Origin: Theodoxus fluviatilis
Taxonomy: Eukaryota; Mollusca; Gastropoda; Cycloneritida; Neritidae
Reading direction: 5' to 3'
Assembly: GCA_034096865.1 (NCBI GenBank)
Contig: JAWQFJ010002800.1
Span: 35,001 to 55,000 of the forward strand
DNA length: 20,000 nt
Position 1 is the stretch's first letter; every line of letters starts with the position of its first letter. The notes beneath the pieces are model-generated. The model ran no database searches, was not told where the DNA came from, and worked only from the letters and a program-made list of their open reading frames with translations. The translations under genes and the position numbers were made by a program. Positions 10,031 to 19,973 of this stretch are shown piece by piece.

Positions 10031-11687
10031 GTGGTGAGAGATAAACGATGAAAGGTGTAGTCTACATGATCCTCTTTATCTTTTGACTTCAAGAGAATCA
10101 ACACAACATCAAGCCTTCTGTTTCATGGTTCAAGTCCCATGGCTCTTTCACCATTCAAGTAACTGAAAATCAGAAAGACAGGTTCCACCACACGCAGATT
10201 TTAAAGGCGACTTGAACGATCACCTACGGTCTCAGGATTATGAACCACGTTCACATCAACGCGAGAACTCAGCATAAACAGACGAAAAAGAAATCACTCC
10301 TACTCTGTTTTTCGCAGCTCGTCGACATTCTACGAGATCTGACGTGCTCTTTTCGCAAAAGGCAAAAGGACAATGACTCAATCCTTGATAAGATTCGATC
10401 ACAGCATCCATCATGCTTTTCAAAGTCTAAAAAAAGCTGCTTCAAAGGGTGTTTCGCATTTTCCTCTGAGTGATGGGGACGACTCGCAACGACACGTGAT
10501 GAGGGTGGGGCGAATTGTGGGCCAAGGCTTTGCAGCCGTAGAGAATAAACCTGCAATAAAAGCAACGTCAGAACCCAAGCAAAGCGATTTGATTAAGTCC
10601 TCCGCAAACTCGTCAATCAAATCAAAGACCACCGACTAAGCAGCAAAGCCACTGGCACTCGCGTCAGTGAGACGAGAACGACGACCGCCCGAAAAATCGA
10701 AGCCATCTTTTTGTCTAACACCGGCCTAGGACCTGAGCCAACACAGCAAAGCCGTCTGTGCACACTCTTGACGCAATCTGCGTCCAAATCGTCCTTCCCG
10801 AGCAGCCGCGGTCTTTTCCAATATGAACCACGATCAAATTTGCTCAAGCCGCCAGCCAATCTGACTAAAGCCGTGTATTTGCTGCGGGACTGCGGGCGGG
10901 TGTTGGCACGAGGACACGACTGACCACGCGTTCCAAAATGACAGCCGCCGCTCACCCTCGCCTGCTTCACTGGGTCATCACGACCACAGCCCCCTTGCCA
11001 CTTTTTTAAAAATAAGTTAGCGTTTCCTTCGTTAGTGAAACGGGGCGTGAGGTGCTACTAGACTTGTCACCTGATGCGCCACCGTGGCTCGATTCCTTCT
11101 TGAATCTTGGTGTTTTCTTCCAAATTTAAAGGTGAATAGAAAATTCCACCGAGATCGAATTCAGGATGACATTTACATTTTTAACAAAAGCAACCGTGTG
11201 CATGACTTTTAAGTTATTTCGAGCAGCTACCATTTAAAAAAACTCAGTTGTCTACTAACAATGTGTGCAAATGGCTGGCTCTAAAGGGATGGAGTAAATT
11301 TTTTCCTTGGAAAGTGTATTAGCACAGCAGTGAAAGACAGAATCGAAACATCCTTGCCATATCCGTTACGTGACACCAAAATACGAGAAAGACGCGTGGC
11401 AAAGAGATTATAATGTGGTCTCGGTCCACAAGGCTTTGCACTGGAATGTAGTTTTACACAGAGGTGGGATGCAGCTCGACTAGCGTCACTCGCACTGGTG
11501 ATATGTGCCCCCAAGCTTACGTTGCGGCAGGTGGAGTTAACAAAATCGATTTCCTTGCATGCACAACGCATGGTTTTTGCATATCAACAAGTGTTGTGAA
11601 GAGGAACATGACGAGATCTGGGTGTCAGGTTGCACAGGCAGTCTGGTCGGAAAAGAGGACCCTTCGCCTCACGGCGCCATGGGTGTC
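10031..11687. other. Intronic sequence, no gene recognised; GC/CpG-rich core at about 10560-10985
   Basis: The central 400 bases are visibly richer in CpG and contain a CCAAT motif (AGCCAATCTGA near 10854), but no identifiable first exon. Open frames of 77-118 codons on both strands overlap and have no recognised domains. It could be an intronic regulatory segment or an old, unrecognised mobile element. Confidence 0.4.
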
Positions 11688-11708
11688 GACGTCAATGCAC
11701 TGACGTCA
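11688..11708. promoter_or_regulatory. Paired CRE-like sites
   Basis: GACGTCA at 11688-11694 and a full TGACGTCA at 11701-11708 lie 13 bases apart, start to start. These match CREB/ATF sites. No transcript start is seen nearby, so function is a guess. Confidence 0.25.
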
Positions 11709-12394
11709 GCGTTTGAAGGTGACGGGTGTGGCCTGACAAGGTCTATCTGACGTTAAATGTACACACTCGGCCTCTACTCCTCGTGTATTTGAAAATTTTA
11801 CAAGAAAACACCACGAGTGCAAGGAAACAATTAGCGCTTTCACGTTCAATGAGGTTTTCCTACTCCAGACTCAACACTCGACCATGGGCAAGGCAAGGCG
11901 TGCCAATGTCCATGCTGGTGGGGCAGTTCATATGAACCTGCCTTAGACAAGCAGGAGACACTGGGTCAGCACTCGACAGGGATGTTTATTCTGGACAAGA
12001 CGCAGCGCAGACCCTCCGCCTGCCTCCCCTTCCTTTCCACAGGCGCGACAAAAGATGGCATCCGTTTTTGAATTGCACTGCTTGTGTTGGCTGAATTTGG
12101 CGGAGGAGGACCAGCGCTGAACCAGCCCTTTTTCATTTTTGGCAGCACGCAAGCGTGTGCTTTTGCCTGGCCGTCCTGGACTTTGAAGGTCAGAGAAGGA
12201 TCCTGCGTGAAGAAGTGGCGAGGACACGCAAACCGGGCGAGAAGTTCAGGCAGCCATCTTGTGTCAACAGATCACGTGCCTGCCAGCAGGGCGTCCGCGT
12301 TGTCACGGTTACACTTGTCCACTCCCACCCAGGCACGTCGCCCAGTGTCCCCAGCGCCCTTCTTCAAACGCCCACCCATTGATCGCTGGCTCTC
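11709..12394. other. Intronic sequence, no gene recognised
   Basis: GC-richer near 12000-12310, with a CACGTG at 12269-12274 and a GCCATCTTG motif near 12253 that resembles a YY1 site. Long frames that start here and run on into the pyrimidine block are low-complexity artefacts. Confidence 0.4.
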
Positions 12395-12713
12395 TCAGGT
12401 GCTTTTCCCCCTTCCCCCACCCCTTCTTTTTCTCCCCTCCCCTACCCCTCCTTTTACACCCTCCCTTACCCCTCATTTTTCTCTTTCCCCCCCCCCCCCC
12501 CTCCTCCTCTTGCACCCCTGCACGTTTTCCTCCCCCATTCCTCCCCCTGTCTTCCTTCACTCCATTTCCTTCACTAGCAACCTTCCTTCCTCTCTACTCC
12601 TTGTTCCCCTCTGTCTACTTTCTCCGCAGCCCTGCCTTTCTATCCCCCACCTTCACCATCCATCACAGAAAATCCTTCCTTTCTCTTCGCTCTCTTGCAG
12701 TTCCTTGTTCTTC

Positions 12714-12714
<1 letters not shown>
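12395..12714 (+). repeat. Polypyrimidine (C/T-rich) block
   Basis: About 320 bases with very few purines, including 15 consecutive C residues at 12487-12501. The minus strand is correspondingly polypurine. Open frames give Pro/Leu/Ser-rich peptides and are not genes. Polypurine-polypyrimidine tracts of this length can form triplex (H-DNA). Confidence 0.9.
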
Positions 12715-12782
<68 letters not shown>

Positions 12783-12841
12783 TCATATGCACAAACACAC
12801 AGAAACGTAAACACAAACACACACGCACACAGACACACACT

Positions 12842-12900
<59 letters not shown>
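12715..12900 (+). repeat. Compound (CT)n(CA)n microsatellite
   Basis: CT units at 12715-12770 pass directly into imperfect CA units at 12770-12844 and then a pure CA run to 12900. It continues the polypyrimidine block to its left. Confidence 0.97.
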
Positions 12901-12901
<1 letters not shown>

Positions 12902-13104
12902 AACTCTTAGCCTTTCCAGCCTATCTTTCATCCGATTTTTATTTATTTTCTCACCTAATGCCTAACTCCTCCACCTTTCTTACCCCTTGTCCTCCTTTCC
13001 CACTCAGCTCTCGCGCGATCCACCTCTTTCTTACAGCCCGCTTCATGTACCTAACTTCGATCCTAGTTCCTGTTGTCCTTGGTTATTTCTCTGGGTAACC
13101 TCCA

Positions 13105-13340
13105 GGGCCCGTATTCACAACAGCGATTTATCTTTTTAACACTCGATTTATCCCCTAGCCCCGCGTTATCTTGATCGGTTAGATAAGGTACGCTCGTCAG
13201 AGGATTCTATGTTGCGCTTTGCTATATATACTGGTTTCCAGCCAAGGGAGAGCGGAACAGGCAGTTGAAATCGTCTGAGTTTAGAGATAAATCGGAGTTA
13301 AAATAAATCGCCGATAAATCGTCGTTGTGAATGCGGGCCC
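13105..13340. mobile_element. MITE, 236 bp, with GGGCCCG terminal inverted repeats
   Basis: The left end (13105-13132) and the reverse complement of the right end (13313-13340) match at 25 of 28 positions: GGGCCCGTATTCACAAC against GGGCCCGCATTCACAAC, followed by (A/G)(G/A)CGATTTATC. A second, inner inverted pair (TTTTAAC..CGATTTATC at about 13133-13152 against GATAAATCGGAGTTAAAA at about 13286-13303) extends the terminal symmetry to about 50 bases. CGATTTATC-like motifs recur several times within both ends. There is no coding capacity. No unambiguous target-site duplication is seen; CCAG is present at both boundaries (13102-13105 and 13339-13342) but overlaps the palindromic GGGCCC. It is a non-autonomous DNA transposon whose superfamily I cannot assign. 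Confidence 0.85.
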
Positions 13341-13487
13341 AGCCGACTATAACTTAGGCTTCACCGAATCCCAATGGTTGAATTGAAATGTACGTGATAT
13401 GCTAGTTTTCTGTTTTGTTTTTTCTGCTTTGAATTCAATACGTAACGGCAGTTCTTAACCGGGTGAACATCCCACGGATGAACTTGT

Positions 13488-14711
13488 CTGCAGAGTACGA
13501 AGAGGTTGCCTGCCGGGAGCTGTCTGCAGAGTACGAAGAGGTTGCCTGCCGGGAGCTGTCTGCAGAGTACGAAGAGGTTGCCTGCCGGGAGCTGTCTGCA
13601 GAGTACGAAGAGGTTGCCTGCCGGGAGCTGTCTGCAGAGTACGAAGAGGTTGCCTGCCGGGAGTTGTCTGCAGAGTACGAAGAGGTTGCCTGCCGGGAGC
13701 TGTCTGCAGAGTACGAAGAGGTTGCCTGCCGGGAGCTGTCTGCAGAGTACGAAGAGGTTGCCTGCCGGGAGCTGTCTGCAGAGTACGAAGAGGTTGCCTG
13801 CCGGGAGCTGTCTGCAGAGTACGAAGAGGTTGCCTGCCGGGAGCTGTCTGCAGAGTACGAAGAGGTTGCCTGCCGGGAGCTGTCTGCAGAGTACGAAGAG
13901 GTTGCCTGCCGGAAGCTGTCTGCAGAGTACGAAGAGGTTGCCTGCCGGGAGCTGTCTGCAGAGTACGAAGAGGTTGCCTGCCGGGAGCTGTCTGCAGAGT
14001 ACGAAGAGGTTGCCTGCCGGGAGTTGTCTGCAGAGTACGAAGAGGTTGCCTGCCGGGAGCTGTCTGCAGAGTACGAAGAGGTTGCCTGCCGGGAGCTGTC
14101 TGCAGAGTACGAAGAGGTTGCCTGCCGGGAGCTGTCTGCAGAGTACGAAGAGGTTGCCTGCCGGGAGCTGTCTGCAGAGTACGAAGAGGTTGCCTGCCGG
14201 GAGCTGTCTGCAGAGTACGAAGAGGTTTGCTTCCGGGAGCTGTCTGCAGAGTACGAAGAGGTTGCCTGCCGGGAGCTGTCTGCAGAGTACGAAGAGGTTG
14301 CCTGCCGGGAGCTGTCTGCAGAGTACGAAGAGGTTGCCTGCCGGGAGCTGTCTGCAGAGTACGAAGAGGTTGCCTGCCGGAAGCTGTCTGCAGAGTACGA
14401 AGAGGTTGCCTGCCGGGAGCTGTCTGCAGAGTACGAAGAGGTTGCCTGCCGGAAGCTGTCTGCAGAGTACGAAGAGGTTGCCTGCCGGGAGCTGTCTGCA
14501 GAGTACGAAGAGGTTGCCTGCCGGAAGCTGTCTGCAGAGTACGAAGAGGTTGCCTGCCGGGAGCTGTCTGCAGAGTACGAAGAGGTTGCCTGCCGGGAGC
14601 TGTCTGCAGAGTACGAAGAGGTTGCCTGCCGGAAGCTGTCTGCAGAGTACGAAGAGGTTGCCTGCCGGAAGCTGTCTGCAGAGTACGAAGAGGTTGCCTG
14701 CCGGGAGTTGT
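13488..14711 (+). repeat. 36-bp minisatellite, 34 complete units, open in all six frames
   Basis: Units start with CTGCAGAGTACGAAGAGG and end with CCGGGAGCTGT; the period is exactly 36 and 34 units fill 13488-14711 without an indel. Variants are few: GGAAGC instead of GGGAGC in units 12, 25, 27, 29, 32 and 33; GGGAGTTG instead of GGGAGCTG in units 5, 15 and 34; and a three-base change (GTTTGCTTCC) in unit 21. No stop codon occurs in any frame of the unit, so five frames give long ORFs. Examples are a 12-residue AEYEEVACRELS repeat and QSTKRLPAGSCL on plus, and SSRQATSSYSAD and APGRQPLRTLQT on minus. No promoter, splice site or known protein supports coding. It lies inside the large intron of the minus-strand gene. 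Near-identity suggests recent expansion or homogenisation. Confidence 0.95.
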
Positions 14712-14720
14712 CTGCCCGAA

Positions 14721-14767
14721 CCACACAGTTACATGAGAGGCTGCGTAGTATCATGTAACTCTGTGGC
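14721..14767. repeat. Inverted repeat (stem-loop) just right of the 36-bp array
   Basis: CACAGTTACATGA at 14724-14736 pairs with TCATGTAACTCTGTG at 14751-14765, with a two-base bulge and a 14-base loop. It starts about ten bases after the last repeat unit. Such a hairpin can mark the 3' end of Helitron/Helentron-like elements, but the terminal CTRR motif is not seen at the expected distance. Confidence 0.7.
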
Positions 14768-14889
14768 CAGACTTTCGACTGGATTCGACTTACATCTCGA
14801 TTTGAATAATGTAGCAATTTTAATGAACTACTGAGGTATGCTACATAGTGCTCAGAAAAATTTATGCTGTTATTTTAATTATGATTTCT

Positions 14890-14892
<3 letters not shown>

Positions 14893-14938
<46 letters not shown>

Positions 14939-15000
14939 TGTGAGTGTGTGTGTGTGTCTGTGTGTGTGTGTCTGTGTGTGTGTGTCTGTGTGTGTGTGTG
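14893..15000 (+). repeat. (TG)n microsatellite
   Basis: A pure TG run of about 45 bases, then imperfect TG with GAG and CTG interruptions repeated at 12-14-base intervals. Confidence 0.96.
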
Positions 15001-15996
15001 ACTATATCTCAATTGAGCATTTTGCTTGGGAGTCGAGGGGAAAAGGGCGGCTTGTGCGCCCGGCCAGAGCATGTCCTGGGAACACTATACTTGCACTTCA
15101 AACCTGGTTCGCGAGTGGAGTCTTCGCCCGGTTAAGACCGGCCTTAAGCTCCCTTCGTGAGTCATCAGCATGTAAACCAGTGTGCAGAGTTTCAAGTTCA
15201 GATGACAGCTGAACGCGTTACCGACGGAGAAAATGAACAGGTTTCTATTTGAAACATTTCAAACATCTAGATACCGACCACAACTTCATTCCCTGATGTA
15301 TCCACAGATGTAATTCTGGCAATCACGAAAGACAAAGCTTATTTCGTTCCAAGATGAAATACGCGCGAACCTGTTAGCCAAAATGTATGCTTTCTAATTT
15401 TGTCTTGCGCTGACGACAACGTCTCTTTCTTGACTCATAAAGAAATGCTACTAACACCGCGAATCAATTCACAAAGGCGCGGTTAAATTTTTTTTAAATT
15501 TCCTCCAATTTCAGTTGAATAAAAGGGAGCAGAATGTCTGCTAAGAAGCCTAGCTGAGTGTTCATCTTGGTCATGGTGCACTTGAAAATTAGTGATCTGC
15601 GGCAGTGCTCACATATATTTCAATCACGTTTATGTAGACACTTTTTGGGACCCAAGTACATTACATATAATGCAAAACACGCACGCACTACTACAGATCC
15701 AAAGTGTGATCCATTAGTCCACTGACGTCCCATGCACATTTTGCCGCACTGCCTTTTCAAACATCCACTTTCTTCTCCCATTTGCTTTTGCAACTACAGC
15801 CAAGGACGCAATAACACTCAATCACCTCGCTTATCTCCACATTCACAAATCATGCAATGCCGTATGCTGTGACCCAAATAGCATAACAAATTATGTGCCT
15901 GAAGGTCGAATACGCGTACAGGTCAAATACAAGGGTCAAAGTCACGTGGTGCGAAAGTACGCCCGTCAGTAATTTTGCGTCATGTATCTCCATATG
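15001..15996. other. Intronic sequence, nothing recognised
   Basis: About 1 kb of unique-looking, mildly AT-rich sequence without a supported frame. A small TTAAG..CTTAA palindrome with a CCGG centre lies near 15133-15149. Confidence 0.5.
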
Positions 15997-16376
<380 letters not shown>

Positions 16377-16966
16377 TCTCTTTTTTGTGCGTCAGAGGAA
16401 ACAGAGTGGCGTCACCTGGTACAAGACAGAACTGCACCAAGTCAGGGTTAGGTCTCGGCACACTGACGACAGAAGGGGGACGTGGGTTTGGGTAGCTTGG
16501 AGAAATGTGTCAGGGGTGCCAAGAGGGGGGCGGGGGGGGGGGGTCCAGGAAGATCGATGACAGAGGGGGTGGGGCCCTATCAGGCAGGCAGGGAGGGGCA
16601 GTGTTTGCATTGCCACCCGCAGGCCATTTACTGGGCACTCTGTCAAGCGTACACACCACGCTTCCTTTGCCTCACTCAGGGGGCTACCGCCAGCCCCAGT
16701 CACGTCAACGGCCCTCCATCACCCACAGTATGGGAGATATGGTCTGCAGTGGATGCGGAGGAAATATACGACTGTTTCCTGGCAGGCTGAAAGCATCTTG
16801 TAAAACTGTCTCCCTATGATGGCGAATACGGAATTATGATAGACATAAAACTTGATGCGATAAATTCAAGCCCAAAAAGACAACTTCGAAGCGAAAGTGT
16901 GTGTGCACTGTATGGATGTCTACGTAGAATGCATATAACCCTAACACGCTTGCGCGTGCGTGAGCA
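16377..16966. other. Intronic sequence, no gene recognised; second G-run at 16525-16543
   Basis: Holds six G, a C and twelve more G at 16525-16543. Frames of about 100 codons on both strands overlap and have no motif. Confidence 0.5.
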
Positions 16967-16968
16967 CG

Positions 16969-17002
<34 letters not shown>

Positions 17003-17005
17003 CAC
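16967..17005 (+). repeat. (CA)n microsatellite
   Basis: About 19 CA units with one AAA interruption. Confidence 0.95.
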
Positions 17006-17355
17006 TTTTACAGAAACGACAGGACTGGTTGTCTTCAGAGAATGACAAAGGAAATTAAAACTGAAAACACAGAAAAGTGAAATTTGAAGTGACCTCGATG
17101 AGGGCATAACTTATCACACTTACAGGTGATGTTTTGCAAGCAACTAAGGGTTGTCAATCTTGTGTGAACACTTTGAACTAGTTAAGAAGTAGATGAAGGG
17201 GAAAAAAACCCAGTTAAGGATCTATGACATGGTCTCCTTTAAGTCAAGAACGCACATGCTAGCAAGCCCGTTCACGCACGCATGCGTGCACACTCAAGTA
17301 TGCATGTGGGTACACACGCAAATGCATACACGTACAAACATTCACGAGCGCACTC
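17006..17355. other. Intronic sequence, nothing recognised
   Basis: Unique-looking sequence with scattered GCACGC/CATGC motifs towards the right that grade into the CA repeat. No coding frame is supported. Confidence 0.5.
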
Positions 17356-17420
17356 GCACATACACACACACTCACACTTACACACACACACACATGCACA
17401 CACGCATGCACACAAACACA

Positions 17421-17476
<56 letters not shown>
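17356..17476 (+). repeat. Imperfect then pure (CA)n microsatellite
   Basis: CA units with CTCA, CTTA and CATGCA interruptions to about 17425, then a pure run to 17476. It ends about 125 bases inside the intron downstream of exon B. Confidence 0.96.
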
Positions 17477-17479
<3 letters not shown>

Positions 17480-17601
17480 ACACGCCACTATCAATCTACC
17501 CAAAACTACTGCATCATCAGCCACGCACCCTGTCAACTCCCCTGTTGACACAAGACAAAGCAACACAGCGACCACGCACTGGCCGTGAAGCCTTCACTCA
17601 C

Positions 17602-18444
17602 CGGCCACGCCCAGGTCCATGGAGCCGCCATCGGTGTCGTCACCGCTAACGTCCAATTTCCCATGAGCCTCTGGGTTGACTTTGAGGGGGGTGGCGGCCA
17701 TAACTAGAGCAGGTTCCGGCTGGGAGGGGGGGAGTGGAGGAAGGGGGGGAGCGGGGGGAGGGTAGGAGCACTGCTGCCGGGTCCTGTCCACGGATTCTGG
17801 AACAGTGGGAGACGGGGGGTTAGCACCTGGGCTACTCCGTCCATGGTTGGAGTTCCGCGGAGTGTCCCCGGCTTTTTCTTTGACCATCTCCTCCATCCTG
17901 GCCACTATGGGGTTCTCGTAACCTGGCGGCTTGAGGGCCACCTTGGGGGGCAAGATGGGGACCCCGTGGGCGGAGAAGCGCTCCTTGCTCAGGGGTTGCT
18001 CGTTATCGTATCGAATCTCCACGGGGATGGGCGCAGGGGAGACAACGCGCTTCTGGTCATCAGTAACGTTGGGAGGAGGACGCTCGTTCTTACTTTCTTT
18101 GGCCTGCAGCTTCATACTGTCGGTGGCGGAAGGCGGCATCAGAGTTGTCTCCACCTTGACGGAAGCCGGGGGCGTGTCCTGGAAGGCTCTGTTGTCGTAG
18201 GCAGCTGCCTGCCTCAGGGAATCCGAGGATTTCGATTTTTGTCTGGCGCCTTCATATTTGTCCCGTCGCTCCTGGCTGTGGCGACTGTTGTCTCGCTTTT
18301 TCTGTCGAGGTCGTTGGGGGTCGGGGACTCGGTCGCTTTGGGACCTCTTCACCTTCTTCCCCTCCCTCTCCTTGCTCCGGTGGCGCTCCCTGTGGTCCAA
18401 GGACCCCCTCTGGTCGATGAGGCGGGACCGAGAGTGGGAGAGAT
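17602..18444 (-). CDS. Large internal exon B: basic, proline-rich, Y-x-N-containing protein segment
   Basis: The acceptor CGGCTTGCAG ends at 18445; the donor GTGAGTG begins at 17601. The exon is 843 bases, phase 1 at both ends, giving 280 full codons. Residues 5-70 are strongly basic (RERHRSKEREGKKVKRS, RQKKR) and low-complexity. Residues 80-180 carry three Y-x-N sites (YDNR at 82, YDNE at 145, YENP at 175), the consensus for Grb2-type SH2 binding when phosphorylated. Residues 227-239 are YPPPAPPLPPLPP, a typical SH3/profilin/EVH1 ligand. The end is acidic (SGDDTDGGSMD). There is one Cys and no membrane segment or folded domain. It looks like an intrinsically disordered scaffold or cytoplasmic tail; family not recognised. 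An in-frame upstream ATG at 18526 precedes the acceptor, and TGA follows the donor, so a single-exon reading (17594-18526) is possible but less likely. Confidence 0.8.
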
Positions 18445-19856
18445 CTGCAAGCCGAGAAGGGTTTCTCCGTTTAGTCCTAGTACTTAGTGCAGCATTCCAT
18501 TTCTCCCGTGTATTAGCGACATGCATTCAAGGGTAAGAAAGTGTACCCCTGGAGAAGGAGAAGTAAGCAAGGAAATGATCATGAGGGGTGCATGAGAGCA
18601 TTGCAGCTTCTAGCAAGTGCTTGATTAGTCATCGGGCTGTTAGTAAGGTCAGTGTCCGAGTAAAGTAGGAACGACGACTTTGCAATGTGAATGAGAATGA
18701 AATGACAGTAGATGCATTTCGTGTGCGGACGATCCATGATGGTAGCAGACGGAAAAGAAGAAATACAAAAATCTATGTGCCGAATTTGTTGACAATGTAT
18801 CAGACCAAAGGCAGCACTACTTTAATCTATTCGAGTGTTGTTACATCAGGAAGCTTAAAAAACAAGGTTAAAATTCATTCAAGGTTACAAAAAGGAATCA
18901 CCCCACATACAAAGCAAACATTATTGAAGAAAATGAAAATAATACTCAAAATGTAGACATACGTTGAAAAAAAGAATGTCAACAGATCAAACGGTCCTTG
19001 AATTTACCTCATTGAAAATTATCTCACTGACAATTTTCCAGCAAAGGGGACAGTAAGTATAGATCATGCAGATCAAACATAAATGGCTAAACAGTCATTG
19101 CAAAGTCACAAACATAAAACTTATGAGAAAAACAAAACAACAAGACATGGGACATTACAATAAATGTGAAGTAACCAATCCATCTATGTTGCATCAAAGA
19201 TTCTAGTGGACCAATATTTTCATCGACAACTATAACTGTAGGTCGGTCGAATGGTCACATTCTCCCCTTTTTCCAGCCACATGCTTATTGGCGATAGGAG
19301 GGTAAAAATCAATCAAGTCTTCAAAATGTCTGCAAATGACAGTCAAGCATACATAATACATTTTACGTAATGATCTTAGGCAGAAATAAGCTGTCCCTTA
19401 ACAAAAAAATGTATAATTCTGTCAAAAGTGTGACCTCGAGACAAAAACCACTTAAACAGGTGGTTACAAACACAAACAAACAAACAAACAAACAAAACCC
19501 GCAAGGACTGGAACAGCAAAAAGTTTTCAGAGGAAGAGCCCCCGTCAACATGTGTGTCAGTCCTGACTTCCTGTCGTTCTCAGGGTGAAGGCCGCGCCAG
19601 GTCTCGGCTCTAGTGTCCGCCGTTGCCATGAAGGGACATTTCTGTGCAGTAGTCTCTGACATAGGCCAGGGCCTGCCCACTTCCGCTGTGGAACCAGCTC
19701 ACGGCATCGACATAGGAAGGATGTTTGATTCATAGGTAGGAGGTTTAATTAACTCTGCGACATCGATGATCATCACGGTTGAAACATCGCATAACACAGA
19801 ATATTGGGATGCACAACATTGTGCGAGAGAACGATCAGTCCGCGGGGGACACTCAC
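18445..19856 (-). other. 1.4-kb intron between exons A and B
   Basis: On the minus strand it starts GTGAGTG and ends GGCTTGCAG, in phase 1. It is AT-rich, with short meaningless frames and one (CAAA)n repeat. Nothing else is recognised in it. Confidence 0.7.
19466..19498 (+). repeat. (CAAA)n microsatellite
   Basis: About seven CAAA units in the intron between exons A and B. Confidence 0.9.
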
Positions 19857-19973
19857 CATATTGATAGACGTCCATCAGGCCAGTGCGGTTGTTCACCATC
19901 TCGTAGACAGGGGCCAGGTGCTGCTGGCTGTGGTAGATCATTCGGCCCTGGTAGCCCACTGGACCATGGACAC
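19857..19973 (-). CDS. Internal coding exon A: Tyr-rich segment of the same gene
   Basis: The acceptor CCCTGCAG ends at 19974; the donor GTGAGTG starts at 19856. The exon is 117 bases (39 codons' worth), phase 1 at both ends, with 38 full codons. The last base G plus AT from exon B makes Asp, giving ..VYQYDLSHSR.. across the junction. It has five Tyr in 38 residues, including APVYEMVNN and DVYQYD; these resemble tyrosine-kinase/SH2 sites, but that is inference. Its first codon is completed by an exon further right, beyond the window. No domain or family is recognised. The in-frame ATG at 19995 is inside the upstream intron and is unlikely to be the start. Confidence 0.72.

Noticed and set aside
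10126..10140. GGTTCAAGTCC as a pol III B box of a tRNA or tRNA-derived SINE
   Set aside because: No A box and no cloverleaf upstream at the expected distance.
12084..12965. 293-codon Pro/Ser/Leu-rich plus-strand ORF
   Set aside because: It is a read-through of the polypyrimidine block and the (CT)n(CA)n microsatellite, with no unique domain.
13488..14711. CRISPR array
   Set aside because: Units are directly adjacent with no variable spacers, in an intron-bearing eukaryotic context.
13435..14834. Four to five ORFs of more than 400 codons as protein genes
   Set aside because: They arise because the 36-bp unit has no stop in any frame. They overlap on both strands, and there is no promoter, splice signal or recognised protein.
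17843..18487. 214-codon plus-strand ORF opposite exon B
   Set aside because: It is a shadow of the minus-strand exon, whose splice sites and phases are consistent. The plus frame has no such support.
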